NCBI GenBank assembly: GCA_017443165.1
Contig: JAFSOW010000187.1
Location: forward strand, 1-5,968
Length of the DNA: 5,968 nt
Direction of reading: 5' to 3'
DNA from: Acidaminococcaceae bacterium
GTDB taxonomy: Bacteria > Bacillota > Negativicutes > Acidaminococcales > Acidaminococcaceae
Shown here: piece by piece, positions 1-5,714 of the stretch
How the letters are laid out: every line of letters starts with the position of its first letter
How positions within the stretch are numbered: the first letter of the stretch is position 1
Notes under the pieces: model-generated
The model's input: the letters and a program-made list of their open reading frames with translations, nothing else
Databases searched by the model: none
What the model was told of the DNA's origin: nothing
Translations under genes and position numbers: made by a program

Positions 1-63
1 GGCGTGAACCGCGTGCTGTACGATTTCACCCCGAAGCCTACGGCAACCATCGAATACGAATAA
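1..63 (+). CDS. guaA: GMP synthase (glutamine-hydrolysing), C-terminal end only
   Basis: The window opens inside a gene; frame 1 gives 20 codons and a TAA stop. The tail reads GVNRVLYDFTPKPTATIEYE, which closely matches the conserved end of GuaA (in E. coli the protein ends with a ...NRVVYD...KPPATIEWE type sequence). GuaA is cytosolic and converts XMP, glutamine and ATP to GMP in purine synthesis; this tail belongs to the C-terminal dimerisation domain near the XMP site. The start and the catalytic domains lie outside the window. A terminator about 75 bp downstream shows that guaA ends its transcription unit here. The identification rests on a short but distinctive tail. Confidence 0.87.
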   Translation, partial: GVNRVLYDFTPKPTATIEYE

Positions 64-137
64 TGTTTTTATCTGTTAGTTATTGTATTTGAGAAGGTTA
101 ATCATTGGCTCCTCAGTATTAAAAACTGAATGAAAAG

Positions 138-177
138 TCTTGCGCCTCAGTAGATAACACCGGGGCGCAATTTTTTT
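138..177 (+). terminator. Rho-independent terminator after guaA
   Basis: The arms TTGCGCC (140-146) and GGCGCAA (164-170) are perfect complements. A G-U and a C-G pair (147/163, 148/162) can extend the stem to 9 bp, leaving a 13-nt loop. Seven Ts (171-177) follow directly. The loop is larger than usual, but the GC-rich stem and uninterrupted T-run make this a convincing intrinsic terminator for the guaA transcript. Confidence 0.85.
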
Positions 178-258
178 GCTGAATGCAAATATAATAATGC
201 AAAGGTAATTAAGAAATTAAAAATATTTAGATTTTTATTCGATTTTAATTTTTGGATA

Positions 259-287
259 TTGCTTTTTTATGGAAAATGTGGTAAAAA
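259..287 (+). promoter_or_regulatory. Candidate upstream promoter of pckA (extended -10)
   Basis: A -35-like TTGCTT (259-264) is followed by a 17-nt spacer and TAAAAA (282-287). TGG just before the -10 gives an extended -10 (TGnTAAAAA). The -35 matches consensus at 3 of 6 and the -10 at 4 of 6. In such AT-rich DNA chance matches are common, so this is weaker than the site at 308-336. Confidence 0.33.
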
Positions 288-307
288 GACAAGGTGTATT
301 TTAAATT

Positions 308-336
308 TTGTTAAATAATTGTAGAATCTGTATTAT
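308..336 (+). promoter_or_regulatory. Likely main promoter of pckA
   Basis: TTGTTA (308-313, 4 of 6 matches) and TATTAT (331-336, 5 of 6) are separated by exactly 17 nt, the best sigma-A style pair in the region. Transcription would start near 343, giving a leader of about 50 nt before the pckA ATG. Confidence 0.6.
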
Positions 337-377
337 TTAGAGTAATCGAAAAGGCTTAAACTATTAAAAGAAGGTTG

Positions 378-384
378 AAAGGGG
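378..384 (+). promoter_or_regulatory. Ribosome binding site deciding the pckA start
   Basis: AAAGGGG lies 8 nt before ATG 393. An in-frame TTG at 375 would add six residues (MKGVYW), but its nearest purine-rich stretch (AGAAGG) abuts the TTG with no spacer. The ATG at 393 is therefore preferred. Confidence 0.65.
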
Positions 385-392
385 TTTATTGG

Positions 393-2006
393 ATGGCGGC
401 TTTGAATTTGGAACAGTATGGTATTACAGACGTTAAAGAAATTGTTTACAATCCGTCTTATGAGTTTCTTTATGAAGAAGAAATGAAGTCCGGCCTGCAG
501 GGATTCGAAAAAGGACAGCTTACCGAGCTGGGCGCCGTGAACGTTATGACCGGCGTTTACACCGGACGTTCACCCAAAGACAAATACATTGTTATGGATG
601 AAAATTCCAAAGATACGGTGTGGTGGACTACGCCGGAATACCCGAATGACAACCATATCATGAGCGAAGATGTCTGGACCAAGGTTAAAGACCTGGCAGT
701 GAAGAAGCTGTGCGGCAAGCGACTCTTTGTAATGGACGCTTTCTGCGGCGCCAACAAAGATACCCGTATGGCGGTCCGCTTCATTATGGAAGTGGCCTGG
801 CAGGCGCACTTTGTAAAAAACATGTTCATTGCTCCCACAGAAGAGGAACAGGCAAACTTTAAACCGGATTTCGTAGTGTACGCTGCGTCCAAGGCCAAAG
901 TAGATAACTACAAAGAACTGGGCATAAATTCCGAAACCTGTATTGCATTTAACATTACCAGCCACGAACAGGTAATCCTGAATACCTGGTACGGCGGCGA
1001 AATGAAAAAAGGTATGTTCTCCATGATGAACTACTATCTGCCGCTGCAGGGCATCGCTTCCATGCACTGTTCCGCCAATACGGACCTGAAAGGTGAGAAC
1101 ACCGCTATTTTCTTCGGCCTGTCCGGTACCGGCAAAACCACCCTGTCCACAGACCCTAACCGTTACCTCATCGGCGATGACGAGCACGGCTGGGACGACA
1201 ACGGCATTTTCAATCTGGAAGGCGGCTGCTATGCCAAGGTTATTGACCTTGACAAAGAGTCCGAACCGGATATCTATAACGCGCTGCGCCGCGACGCTCT
1301 GCTGGAAAACGTTGCAGTTGATGCGGCAGGAAAGGTGGATTTTCATGACAAGAGCGTGACGGAAAACACCCGCGCTTCCTATCCGATCAGCCACATTGAA
1401 CATAACGTAAAGAAAATCCGCGCGACCTCTTCCGGTCCCGACGCAAAGAATGTAATTTTCCTTTCTGCGGATGCGTTCGGCGTGTTGCCCCCGGTTTCCG
1501 TCCTGACTCCGGAACAGACCAAATACTACTTCCTGTCCGGATTCACTGCCAAACTGGCCGGCACGGAACGGGGCATTACCGAACCGACGCCGACCTTCTC
1601 TGCATGCTTCGGCCAGGCTTTCCTGGAACTGCATCCGACAAAATATGCGGACGAACTGGTAAAAAAGATGGGAAAATCCGGTGCGAAAGCATTCCTTGTG
1701 AACACTGGCTGGAACGGAACCGGTAAACGTATCTCCATTAAAGATACCCGCGGCATCATTAACGCAATTCTCAACGGTGATGTGAACAAGGCTCCCACCA
1801 AAAAGATCCCCGTATTTGATCTGGAGGTTCCTACCGCGCTGCCCGGTGTGAACCCTGCGATTCTGGATCCCCGGGATACCTATGCGGCTTCTGCGGAGTG
1901 GGATGCAAAGGCTAAAGATCTGGCAGAACGGTTTATCAAAAACTTCAAAAAATACGAAGGGAATGCGGAAGGCAAGAAACTGGTGGCAGCAGGACCGAAA
2001 CTGTAA
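393..2006 (+). CDS. pckA: Phosphoenolpyruvate carboxykinase (ATP)
   Basis: This cytosolic enzyme interconverts oxaloacetate + ATP and PEP + CO2 + ADP. It serves gluconeogenesis or, in many anaerobes, CO2 fixation toward C4 acids. Starting at ATG 393 the protein has 537 residues, close to the 540 of E. coli PckA. The family features are intact: TGRSPKDK with substrate-binding R59, the MKKG lysine K206 and H225 as metal ligands, P-loop GLSGTGKT at 242-249 (K248, T249), the metal-binding kinase-2 motif GDDEHGW with D262/D263, R327 in ENTRASYP, and the C-terminal [10 protein letters not shown] at 437-446. These match E. coli R65, K213, H232, K254, D268/D269 and R333. Nothing appears truncated, so it should be active. 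It seems to be a single-gene unit, with promoter(s) upstream and a terminator 50 bp after the stop. The ATP-dependent class is certain; the physiological direction is not visible from sequence. Confidence 0.97.
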   Translation: MAALNLEQYGITDVKEIVYNPSYEFLYEEEMKSGLQGFEKGQLTELGAVNVMTGVYTGRSPKDKYIVMDENSKDTVWWTTPEYPNDNHIMSEDVWTKVKDLAVKKLCGKRLFVMDAFCGANKDTRMAVRFIMEVAWQAHFVKNMFIAPTEEEQANFKPDFVVYAASKAKVDNYKELGINSETCIAFNITSHEQVILNTWYGGEMKKGMFSMMNYYLPLQGIASMHCSANTDLKGENTAIFFGLSGTGKTTLSTDPNRYLIGDDEHGWDDNGIFNLEGGCYAKVIDLDKESEPDIYNALRRDALLENVAVDAAGKVDFHDKSVTENTRASYPISHIEHNVKKIRATSSGPDAKNVIFLSADAFGVLPPVSVLTPEQTKYYFLSGFTAKLAGTERGITEPTPTFSACFGQAFLELHPTKYADELVKKMGKSGAKAFLVNTGWNGTGKRISIKDTRGIINAILNGDVNKAPTKKIPVFDLEVPTALPGVNPAILDPRDTYAASAEWDAKAKDLAERFIKNFKKYEGNAEGKKLVAAGPKL

Positions 2007-2056
2007 GGATCATTTATCAGGAGAAGATAATATCCTGAGATGTTTATGAAAATTTA

Positions 2057-2098
2057 GAAATTCCGGACTGTGCTCCACGGCGCATTCCGGATTCTTTT
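2057..2098 (+). terminator. Rho-independent terminator after pckA
   Basis: TCCGGA (2062-2067) pairs with TCCGGA (2086-2091). After one C/T mismatch, TGTGCT (2069-2074) pairs with GGCGCA (2079-2084) using two G-U pairs, closed by a CCAC tetraloop. TTCTTTT (2092-2098) follows. The mismatch and the interrupted T-run suggest a good but possibly leaky terminator. It shares the sequence TTCCGGATT with the terminator at 3417-3459. Confidence 0.8.
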
Positions 2099-2126
2099 AT
2101 AAAGTTATTTTGAAAGAGGACAGCAA

Positions 2127-3362
2127 ATGAACAAAGTGTTGCGTGAAGACGCAGAGAAAATCATATATGCCGCGCTTCAGGCAGTGCAGCCGGATGAAGC
2201 GGTACGGCGCACGCTGAGGGATTACCGGTTTAATACCGGACGGAAAATTTTAGTAGCGATCGGCAAAGCGGCCTGGCAGATGGCAAAGGCGGCGACAGAA
2301 ACACTGGGACAGGTGGACGCCGGTATTGTCATCACAAAATACAAACATGTGAAGGGCGATATTCCCGGTGTGGAATGTTATGAGGCTGGCCATCCGATTC
2401 CGGATGAAAACAGTTTCGCGGCAACCGGGAAGGCGCTGGAAATGGTAAAGGATCTTGCGCCGGAGGACACGGTTATTTTTCTTGTGTCCGGCGGAGGCAG
2501 CGCGTTGTTTGAACTTCCGCTGATTCCTGAGGAAGAACTGCAGAAGATTACGCTGGGTTTGTCAAACAGCGGCGCGGATATTGTAGAACTGAATAATGTC
2601 CGCAAGCGCCTCAGCGGCGTAAAGGCGGGACGGTTTGCCCTGGCCTGTTATCCGGCGAAGGTGCTGAGTATCGTTCTGAGTGATGTGCTGGGCGACCCCC
2701 TGGACAGTATCGCCAGCGGGCCGGCCTATCCGGACAGCAGTACCTGTGCCCAGGCAAAAGCCATAATAGAAAAATATAAAATCCATCTGTCTCCGGAAGC
2801 CGCAGCTCTGCTGGAACAGGAAACACCGAAAGAACTTAACAATATAGAAACACATATTAACGGTTCGGTGAAGGAGCTTTGCGCAGCGGCGGCGCGGACG
2901 GTGGAAGAGATGGGATATAAACCGTTAGTTCTGACTGATGAACTTCGGTGTGAGGCCAGTTCGGCAGGCAGTTTTCTGGCCAGCATTTTGAAAAGCCATG
3001 CCTGCAGCAAACAGTCTCTCGCATTTATCGCCGGTGGCGAAACCGTTGTCCGTGTCACCGGGTATGGCACCGGAGGACGGAGCCAGGAACTGGCGCTGGC
3101 AGCAGCCCCCGGTATTGCCGGGCTGGAAGGCGCCGCGGTGTTCTCCATCGACAGTGACGGTACGGACGGTCCTACCGATGCGGCCGGCGGCTATGTGGAC
3201 GGGGAAAGTATCGCTGCCCTGGAAGAAAAAGGAATCAATTACGACAGTATGCTGCGGGAAAATGATTCATACCACGCGCTGGAAGCCATCGGCGGGCTCA
3301 TCATGACAGGCCCAACAGGCACTAATGTAAATGATTTGGCGGTGGCGTTGCTGAAAAGATGA
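2127..3362 (+). CDS. Glycerate 2-kinase, MOFRL family
   Basis: Predicted to phosphorylate D-glycerate with ATP to 2-phosphoglycerate (the GckA/TtuD/GLYCTK type, unrelated to GarK/GlxK). The 411 residues are a normal length for the family. The N-terminal DUF4147-type domain (about 5-235) shows GKAAWQMA with K47, AGHPIPDE (87-94), the glycine loop SGGGSAL (121-127), LNNVRKRLSGVKAGR (155-169) and SDVLGDPLDSIASGPA (185-200). The C-terminal MOFRL domain (about 295-405) shows GGETVVRVTGYGTGGRSQEL (303-322), SIDSDGTDGPTDAAGG (340-355) and TGPTGTNVNDL (394-404). The start is supported by AAGAGGA 6 nt before the ATG. Its product enters glycolysis two steps from oxaloacetate through enolase and the neighbouring PckA. 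Only 28 bp separate it from the pckA terminator, with no good promoter between, so its expression may depend on read-through. Some databases label such proteins hydroxypyruvate reductase or glycerate dehydrogenase in error. Source of the glycerate is unknown here. Confidence 0.93.
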   Translation: MNKVLREDAEKIIYAALQAVQPDEAVRRTLRDYRFNTGRKILVAIGKAAWQMAKAATETLGQVDAGIVITKYKHVKGDIPGVECYEAGHPIPDENSFAATGKALEMVKDLAPEDTVIFLVSGGGSALFELPLIPEEELQKITLGLSNSGADIVELNNVRKRLSGVKAGRFALACYPAKVLSIVLSDVLGDPLDSIASGPAYPDSSTCAQAKAIIEKYKIHLSPEAAALLEQETPKELNNIETHINGSVKELCAAAARTVEEMGYKPLVLTDELRCEASSAGSFLASILKSHACSKQSLAFIAGGETVVRVTGYGTGGRSQELALAAAPGIAGLEGAAVFSIDSDGTDGPTDAAGGYVDGESIAALEEKGINYDSMLRENDSYHALEAIGGLIMTGPTGTNVNDLAVALLKR

Positions 3363-3416
3363 CGGAATCACTTAAGCAGCGGACACTTCCGTTTGAATCA
3401 AATATTGAAGACGCAC

Positions 3417-3459
3417 AAAAATCCGGAATACCTGGAAAACCAGGTGTTCCGGATTTTTT
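3417..3459 (+). terminator. Strong, possibly bidirectional terminator after the glycerate kinase
   Basis: A 19-bp stem (3417-3435 with 3440-3458) is unbroken apart from one G-U pair (3429/3446) and has an AAAA tetraloop. Six Ts end it on the + strand, and the five As at the 5' edge give a T-run on the - strand, so it could stop transcription both ways. All recognised neighbours read +, so only the + function is needed. It begins 54 nt after the kinase stop codon. Confidence 0.95.
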
Positions 3460-3480
3460 GCTTTTCTCAGTTCAAATTCA

Positions 3481-3510
3481 ATTTATTCCTCTGCGAAAAT
3501 ATGGTAAAAT
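3481..3510 (+). promoter_or_regulatory. Candidate promoter (extended -10) of the envelope gene block
   Basis: TAAAAT (3505-3510, 5 of 6) is preceded by TGG, giving an extended -10 TGGTAAAAT. The -35 region 17 nt upstream is TTTATT (3482-3487), a poor match, as is common for extended -10 promoters. It lies just after the kinase terminator. Transcription from about 3517 would give a leader of about 110 nt before ATG 3628. A second possibility is TATAAC (3566-3571) with ATGACA (3540-3545), but the 20-nt spacer is too long to favour it. Confidence 0.45.
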
Positions 3511-3613
3511 TAATAAACAAAGTGATGTCCGGTGTTGCAATGACATACTATTGTCGAAAAATCGATATAACATGAAAAGAGTACAAATAAAAAATGTGAC
3601 GTTATTGTGCGAA

Positions 3614-3621
3614 AAGGAGGT
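3614..3621 (+). promoter_or_regulatory. Strong ribosome binding site deciding the start at 3628
   Basis: AAGGAGGT is a near-perfect anti-16S match, with GGAGG 7 nt before ATG 3628. An in-frame GTG at 3607 lies upstream of this site, so the longer reading that would add seven residues (VRKGGYH by codon) is rejected. Confidence 0.85.
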
Positions 3622-3627
3622 TATCAC

Positions 3628-4986
3628 ATGAATAAGATGAAAACGGCAGCAACTGCACTTGCAGCAGTTTTTGCGTTTGCTGTCGCGCCGGTTTTTGAAA
3701 CAGGCCTTGCAGATACAAGCGGCCTTGCGGGGACAAATGGGGTAACCGGTATAAGCTGGTCGCGTCCTGTTTTTGCCGAAGGTAACGGCGTGGATTACCA
3801 GCTGGGGCTGCACTACATTCCGCTGGTGACGCGTACGGAACACAGGGTGGACAGCGACGAAAAAGGGGATTTGCTGCGCGCCCGCTGGACCGGCATCCGG
3901 GTGACCGGTCCTGTGCCTTTTGAACCGAATATCAACAAATCGTTAGATGCTTACACAGCAAAGGAAGAGAAACAATTTGCGGAATCGTACAGGAAAATGC
4001 TGTCCGACGCCAAATTAGACCATAGTGAACGCGCGAAATACGGCGCAACGTTCTTTCCCGCTTTTGAGGATAACAGAGATATCTATGTGCGGCGGGCCGA
4101 CTCCCTCGTGGTGAGCCTGCTGGAATCCGGTTCCAGTTATATGGGCGGCGCCCATGGCATGTATGGTTTTACAGGAAAAAACTTTGATACCTACACAGGT
4201 AAGGAGATGCAGCTGACTGATATTTTCACAAGCCCCACTGCCATGACAAATGCCATCAAACAGCAGCTGATGTTTGATTATCCCAAAGCATCATTTCAGG
4301 GAAACAACGGTGCCAGCATGCGTGAGATGGTGGACCAGCTGGCGAAGGAGGGGCATCTGTTCTGGACCATGGATCCCCGGGGCGTGACTTTCTATTTCAA
4401 TCCGTACGTCCTCGGTTCTTATGCGGAAGGCGTTTTCACCACTACGCTGCTGTATTCCGAGAGGCCCGATATTTTCAAACATGATCAGTACACGGAAGCC
4501 ATTAGTTGGCGGGGGCCGAAGGCCTATTGCATGGAAATTCCTTCCTACCTGCCCGTACGTTTAAGCGACAGCCCTCGCGGTGACAGGCTTTCCGTGATGA
4601 ATGATCCGGAAGAACTGCTCATTGATTACTGCGGTGAACAGCTGAAAGACAAGTTTAACGCAAAAAACATCCGTGCCACACTGGTATCTATGCCGGAGGG
4701 TGAACGGTATCTGTATGTGGATTATCAGAAGGAAGACTGGAAACACGCCGTGCGGGTTTATGCACTGGGCAACGAACCGGTCTTTGTGGGTGAATATGCC
4801 ATGACACGCTTTATCTCGGATATGGTCGGCATCAATGGTTCGGACTGGTACGTGATGACTGATCCCCAGCAGTTTTACATGACGGCCATGCCGGGCAGCG
4901 GCTATGCTCCCTGGACAAAGCTGACCTGCCGGGTAGGCGCAAACGGCGCGCCGGAAGTGTATGAAGTGGAAGGCGGGAAAGGGTAA
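3628..4986 (+). CDS. Exported DUF4163/DUF3298-like protein (RsiV/PdaC-type fold region), function unknown
   Basis: The protein has 452 residues. The N-terminus has a basic start (K3, K5) and a hydrophobic stretch (about 7-20) typical of a Sec signal. The best cleavage site is VFA|E after A50, unusually late, with an earlier option near A28. No lipobox cysteine is visible. Residues about 55-165 resemble DUF4163. Residues about 170-285 resemble DUF3298: GGAHG at 173-177, then TYTGKEMQLTDIF (188-200) and FYFNPYVLGSYAEGVF (255-270), all hallmarks of that family. In known proteins these domains occur outside the membrane, in the RsiV anti-sigma factor (lysozyme binding) and in the deacetylase PdaC. 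Here there is no anti-sigma region, sigma factor gene or deacetylase domain. Residues about 290-452 form an extra C-terminal region I do not recognise. It heads a likely operon with the membrane protein 30 bp downstream. The domain call is from motif memory, and a role in the envelope is inference. Confidence 0.8.
   Translation: MNKMKTAATALAAVFAFAVAPVFETGLADTSGLAGTNGVTGISWSRPVFAEGNGVDYQLGLHYIPLVTRTEHRVDSDEKGDLLRARWTGIRVTGPVPFEPNINKSLDAYTAKEEKQFAESYRKMLSDAKLDHSERAKYGATFFPAFEDNRDIYVRRADSLVVSLLESGSSYMGGAHGMYGFTGKNFDTYTGKEMQLTDIFTSPTAMTNAIKQQLMFDYPKASFQGNNGASMREMVDQLAKEGHLFWTMDPRGVTFYFNPYVLGSYAEGVFTTTLLYSERPDIFKHDQYTEAISWRGPKAYCMEIPSYLPVRLSDSPRGDRLSVMNDPEELLIDYCGEQLKDKFNAKNIRATLVSMPEGERYLYVDYQKEDWKHAVRVYALGNEPVFVGEYAMTRFISDMVGINGSDWYVMTDPQQFYMTAMPGSGYAPWTKLTCRVGANGAPEVYEVEGGKG
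3703..3756 (+). repeat. Degenerate hexapeptide repeat in the signal-peptide region
   Basis: Three in-frame 18-bp units encode GLADTS, GLAGTN and GVTGIS (residues 26-43 of the exported protein). The first two units both start with GGCCTTGC (3703-3710 and 3721-3728). The repeat lies between the hydrophobic core and the likely VFA|E cleavage site. It is degenerate at DNA level, so it is not a fresh tandem expansion. Confidence 0.6.
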
Positions 4987-5016
4987 GAGTTTACTTATAC
5001 GGAAAAAGGACAATTT

Positions 5017-5649
5017 ATGGCAGCTCAACCTGTTTACAAAAGCAAGAACATAACCATGTGTAGTGACGGCAAATATCGCTGGGTGTATGAACTGGACCTG
5101 TATACTACGACGGCCATTATCAAAGAGGTGTGGAGGGTGCTGCTCATCTCTTTGGTCATCGTGCTGGCATTGATGCTGATTTTCAGCATCATCGAAGGCG
5201 ATTTGACGGAAGGACTTAGTTTCATCGGTGAGATGGCAGCCATTCTGTTCGGGATTTTCTTGGTTCTCAGCGTTGTTGGCTATCTGGTTTTCGCGTTCAT
5301 AATCGGCGGGAAATACTGCGCGCTGTTTGAAATGAACGAAGAGGGAATCAACAACGCGGCCCAGGAAAAGCATGTGAAAAAGGCGGAACTGATCGGCCTC
5401 ATCACGGCGATTGCGGGAATAGCCGGCGGCAGGCCGGGTGTGGTCGGGACAGGCATTTTGGGGGCGACACGTACTTCCATGTATACCAGTTTTGACGAAG
5501 TAAAAGAACTGGAAATTTTGCCGAAGGAACACTTGATCCGTTTGAATGAAACCCTGAGCCGCAACCAGGTGTATGCGGAGGATGAAGATTTTGCGTTTGT
5601 AGCAAGTTACATCAAAGCACGCTGCCGGAACGCGAAGGTGAAAATATAA
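5017..5649 (+). CDS. Small membrane protein of unknown function with two transmembrane segments
   Basis: This 210-residue protein is not assigned to a named function. The N-terminus (1-40) is polar, with the motif DGKYRWVYELDL (17-28), and reads like a soluble beta-rich start. Two clear transmembrane helices follow, at about 41-59 and 74-96, joined by a short acidic loop (EGDLTEG). A third Gly/Ala-rich hydrophobic stretch (125-150) resembles the glycine-rich segment of small helical hairpins rather than a standard helix. The C-terminal part (150-210) is soluble and contains VKELEILPKEHLIRL and NQVYAEDEDFAFVASYI, which recall conserved unknown proteins seen in anaerobic Bacillota. A site AAAGGA lies 6 nt before the ATG. 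The 30-bp gap after the DUF3298-like gene, with no terminator, suggests co-transcription. A PH-like fold around the membrane segments is possible but unproven. Confidence 0.85.
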   Translation: MAAQPVYKSKNITMCSDGKYRWVYELDLYTTTAIIKEVWRVLLISLVIVLALMLIFSIIEGDLTEGLSFIGEMAAILFGIFLVLSVVGYLVFAFIIGGKYCALFEMNEEGINNAAQEKHVKKAELIGLITAIAGIAGGRPGVVGTGILGATRTSMYTSFDEVKELEILPKEHLIRLNETLSRNQVYAEDEDFAFVASYIKARCRNAKVKI

Positions 5650-5688
5650 GGACAATAAGCTTACCGTTTTTTCACACAGAAGAAGTAC

Positions 5689-5694
5689 TATAAT
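5689..5694 (+). promoter_or_regulatory. Possible -10 box upstream of the last gene
   Basis: TATAAT is a perfect -10 hexamer, but positions 17 nt upstream (GTTTTT) do not match a -35, and TTCACA (5671-5676) is only 12 nt away. A start near 5701 would leave a leader of about 14 nt containing the ribosome site. It may be an internal promoter or chance; read-through from 5017-5649 is equally likely because no terminator separates the genes. Confidence 0.3.
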
Positions 5695-5714
5695 TTAAGG
5701 AACGAGGTGCAAAC

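Larger units (their letters stand above)
178..392 (+). promoter_or_regulatory. AT-rich upstream/leader region of pckA
   Basis: From the guaA stop to the pckA start there are 329 bases without a gene. The first 110 hold the guaA 3' end and terminator. The rest is strikingly A/T-rich compared with the flanking genes. It contains two candidate promoters (annotated separately), an 8-bp direct repeat AATGCAAA (182-189 and 196-203, 14 bp apart), and an inverted repeat AAATTAAAA (214-222) / TTTTAATTT (243-251). A TTGTTAA heptamer (308-314) overlaps the downstream -35 box and matches one half of the clostridial Rex operator; the other half is not convincing. I see no riboswitch or small ORF here. Regulation of pckA probably acts in this stretch, but no operator is proven. 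Confidence 0.5.

Noticed and set aside
113..129. TCAGT/ACTGA mini-hairpin upstream of the guaA terminator
   Set aside because: A 5-bp A/T-rich stem, likely chance; it does not overlap the terminator arms, so an antiterminator switch is not supported.
375..392. Six-residue N-terminal extension of PckA from a TTG
   Set aside because: The purine-rich site abuts the TTG, while AAAGGGG is well spaced for ATG 393.
570..1634. 354-codon - strand open frame opposite pckA
   Set aside because: It lies entirely antisense to a gene with intact catalytic motifs, resembles no family, and is explained by the codon bias of pckA.
2017..2038. TCAGGA/TCCTGA stem-loop just after pckA
   Set aside because: A 6-bp stem with a 10-nt loop and no T-run; too weak for a terminator and no sign of another role.
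3538..3565. Small dyads (CAAT..ATTG, GACA..TGTC, TCGAAAAATCGA) upstream of the exported protein gene
   Set aside because: Each has only 4-bp arms and they do not combine into one long palindrome; not enough for an operator call.
3359..3631. 90-codon + strand open frame overlapping the kinase stop by ATGA
   Set aside because: It runs straight through the strong terminator and the promoter region, has no convincing ribosome site, and its sequence looks like translated non-coding DNA.
4561..5655. 364-codon - strand open frame spanning the ends of two + strand genes
   Set aside because: It is antisense to two better-supported genes and the gap between them; its His/Phe/Gln-rich composition is typical of reverse-complement translation.
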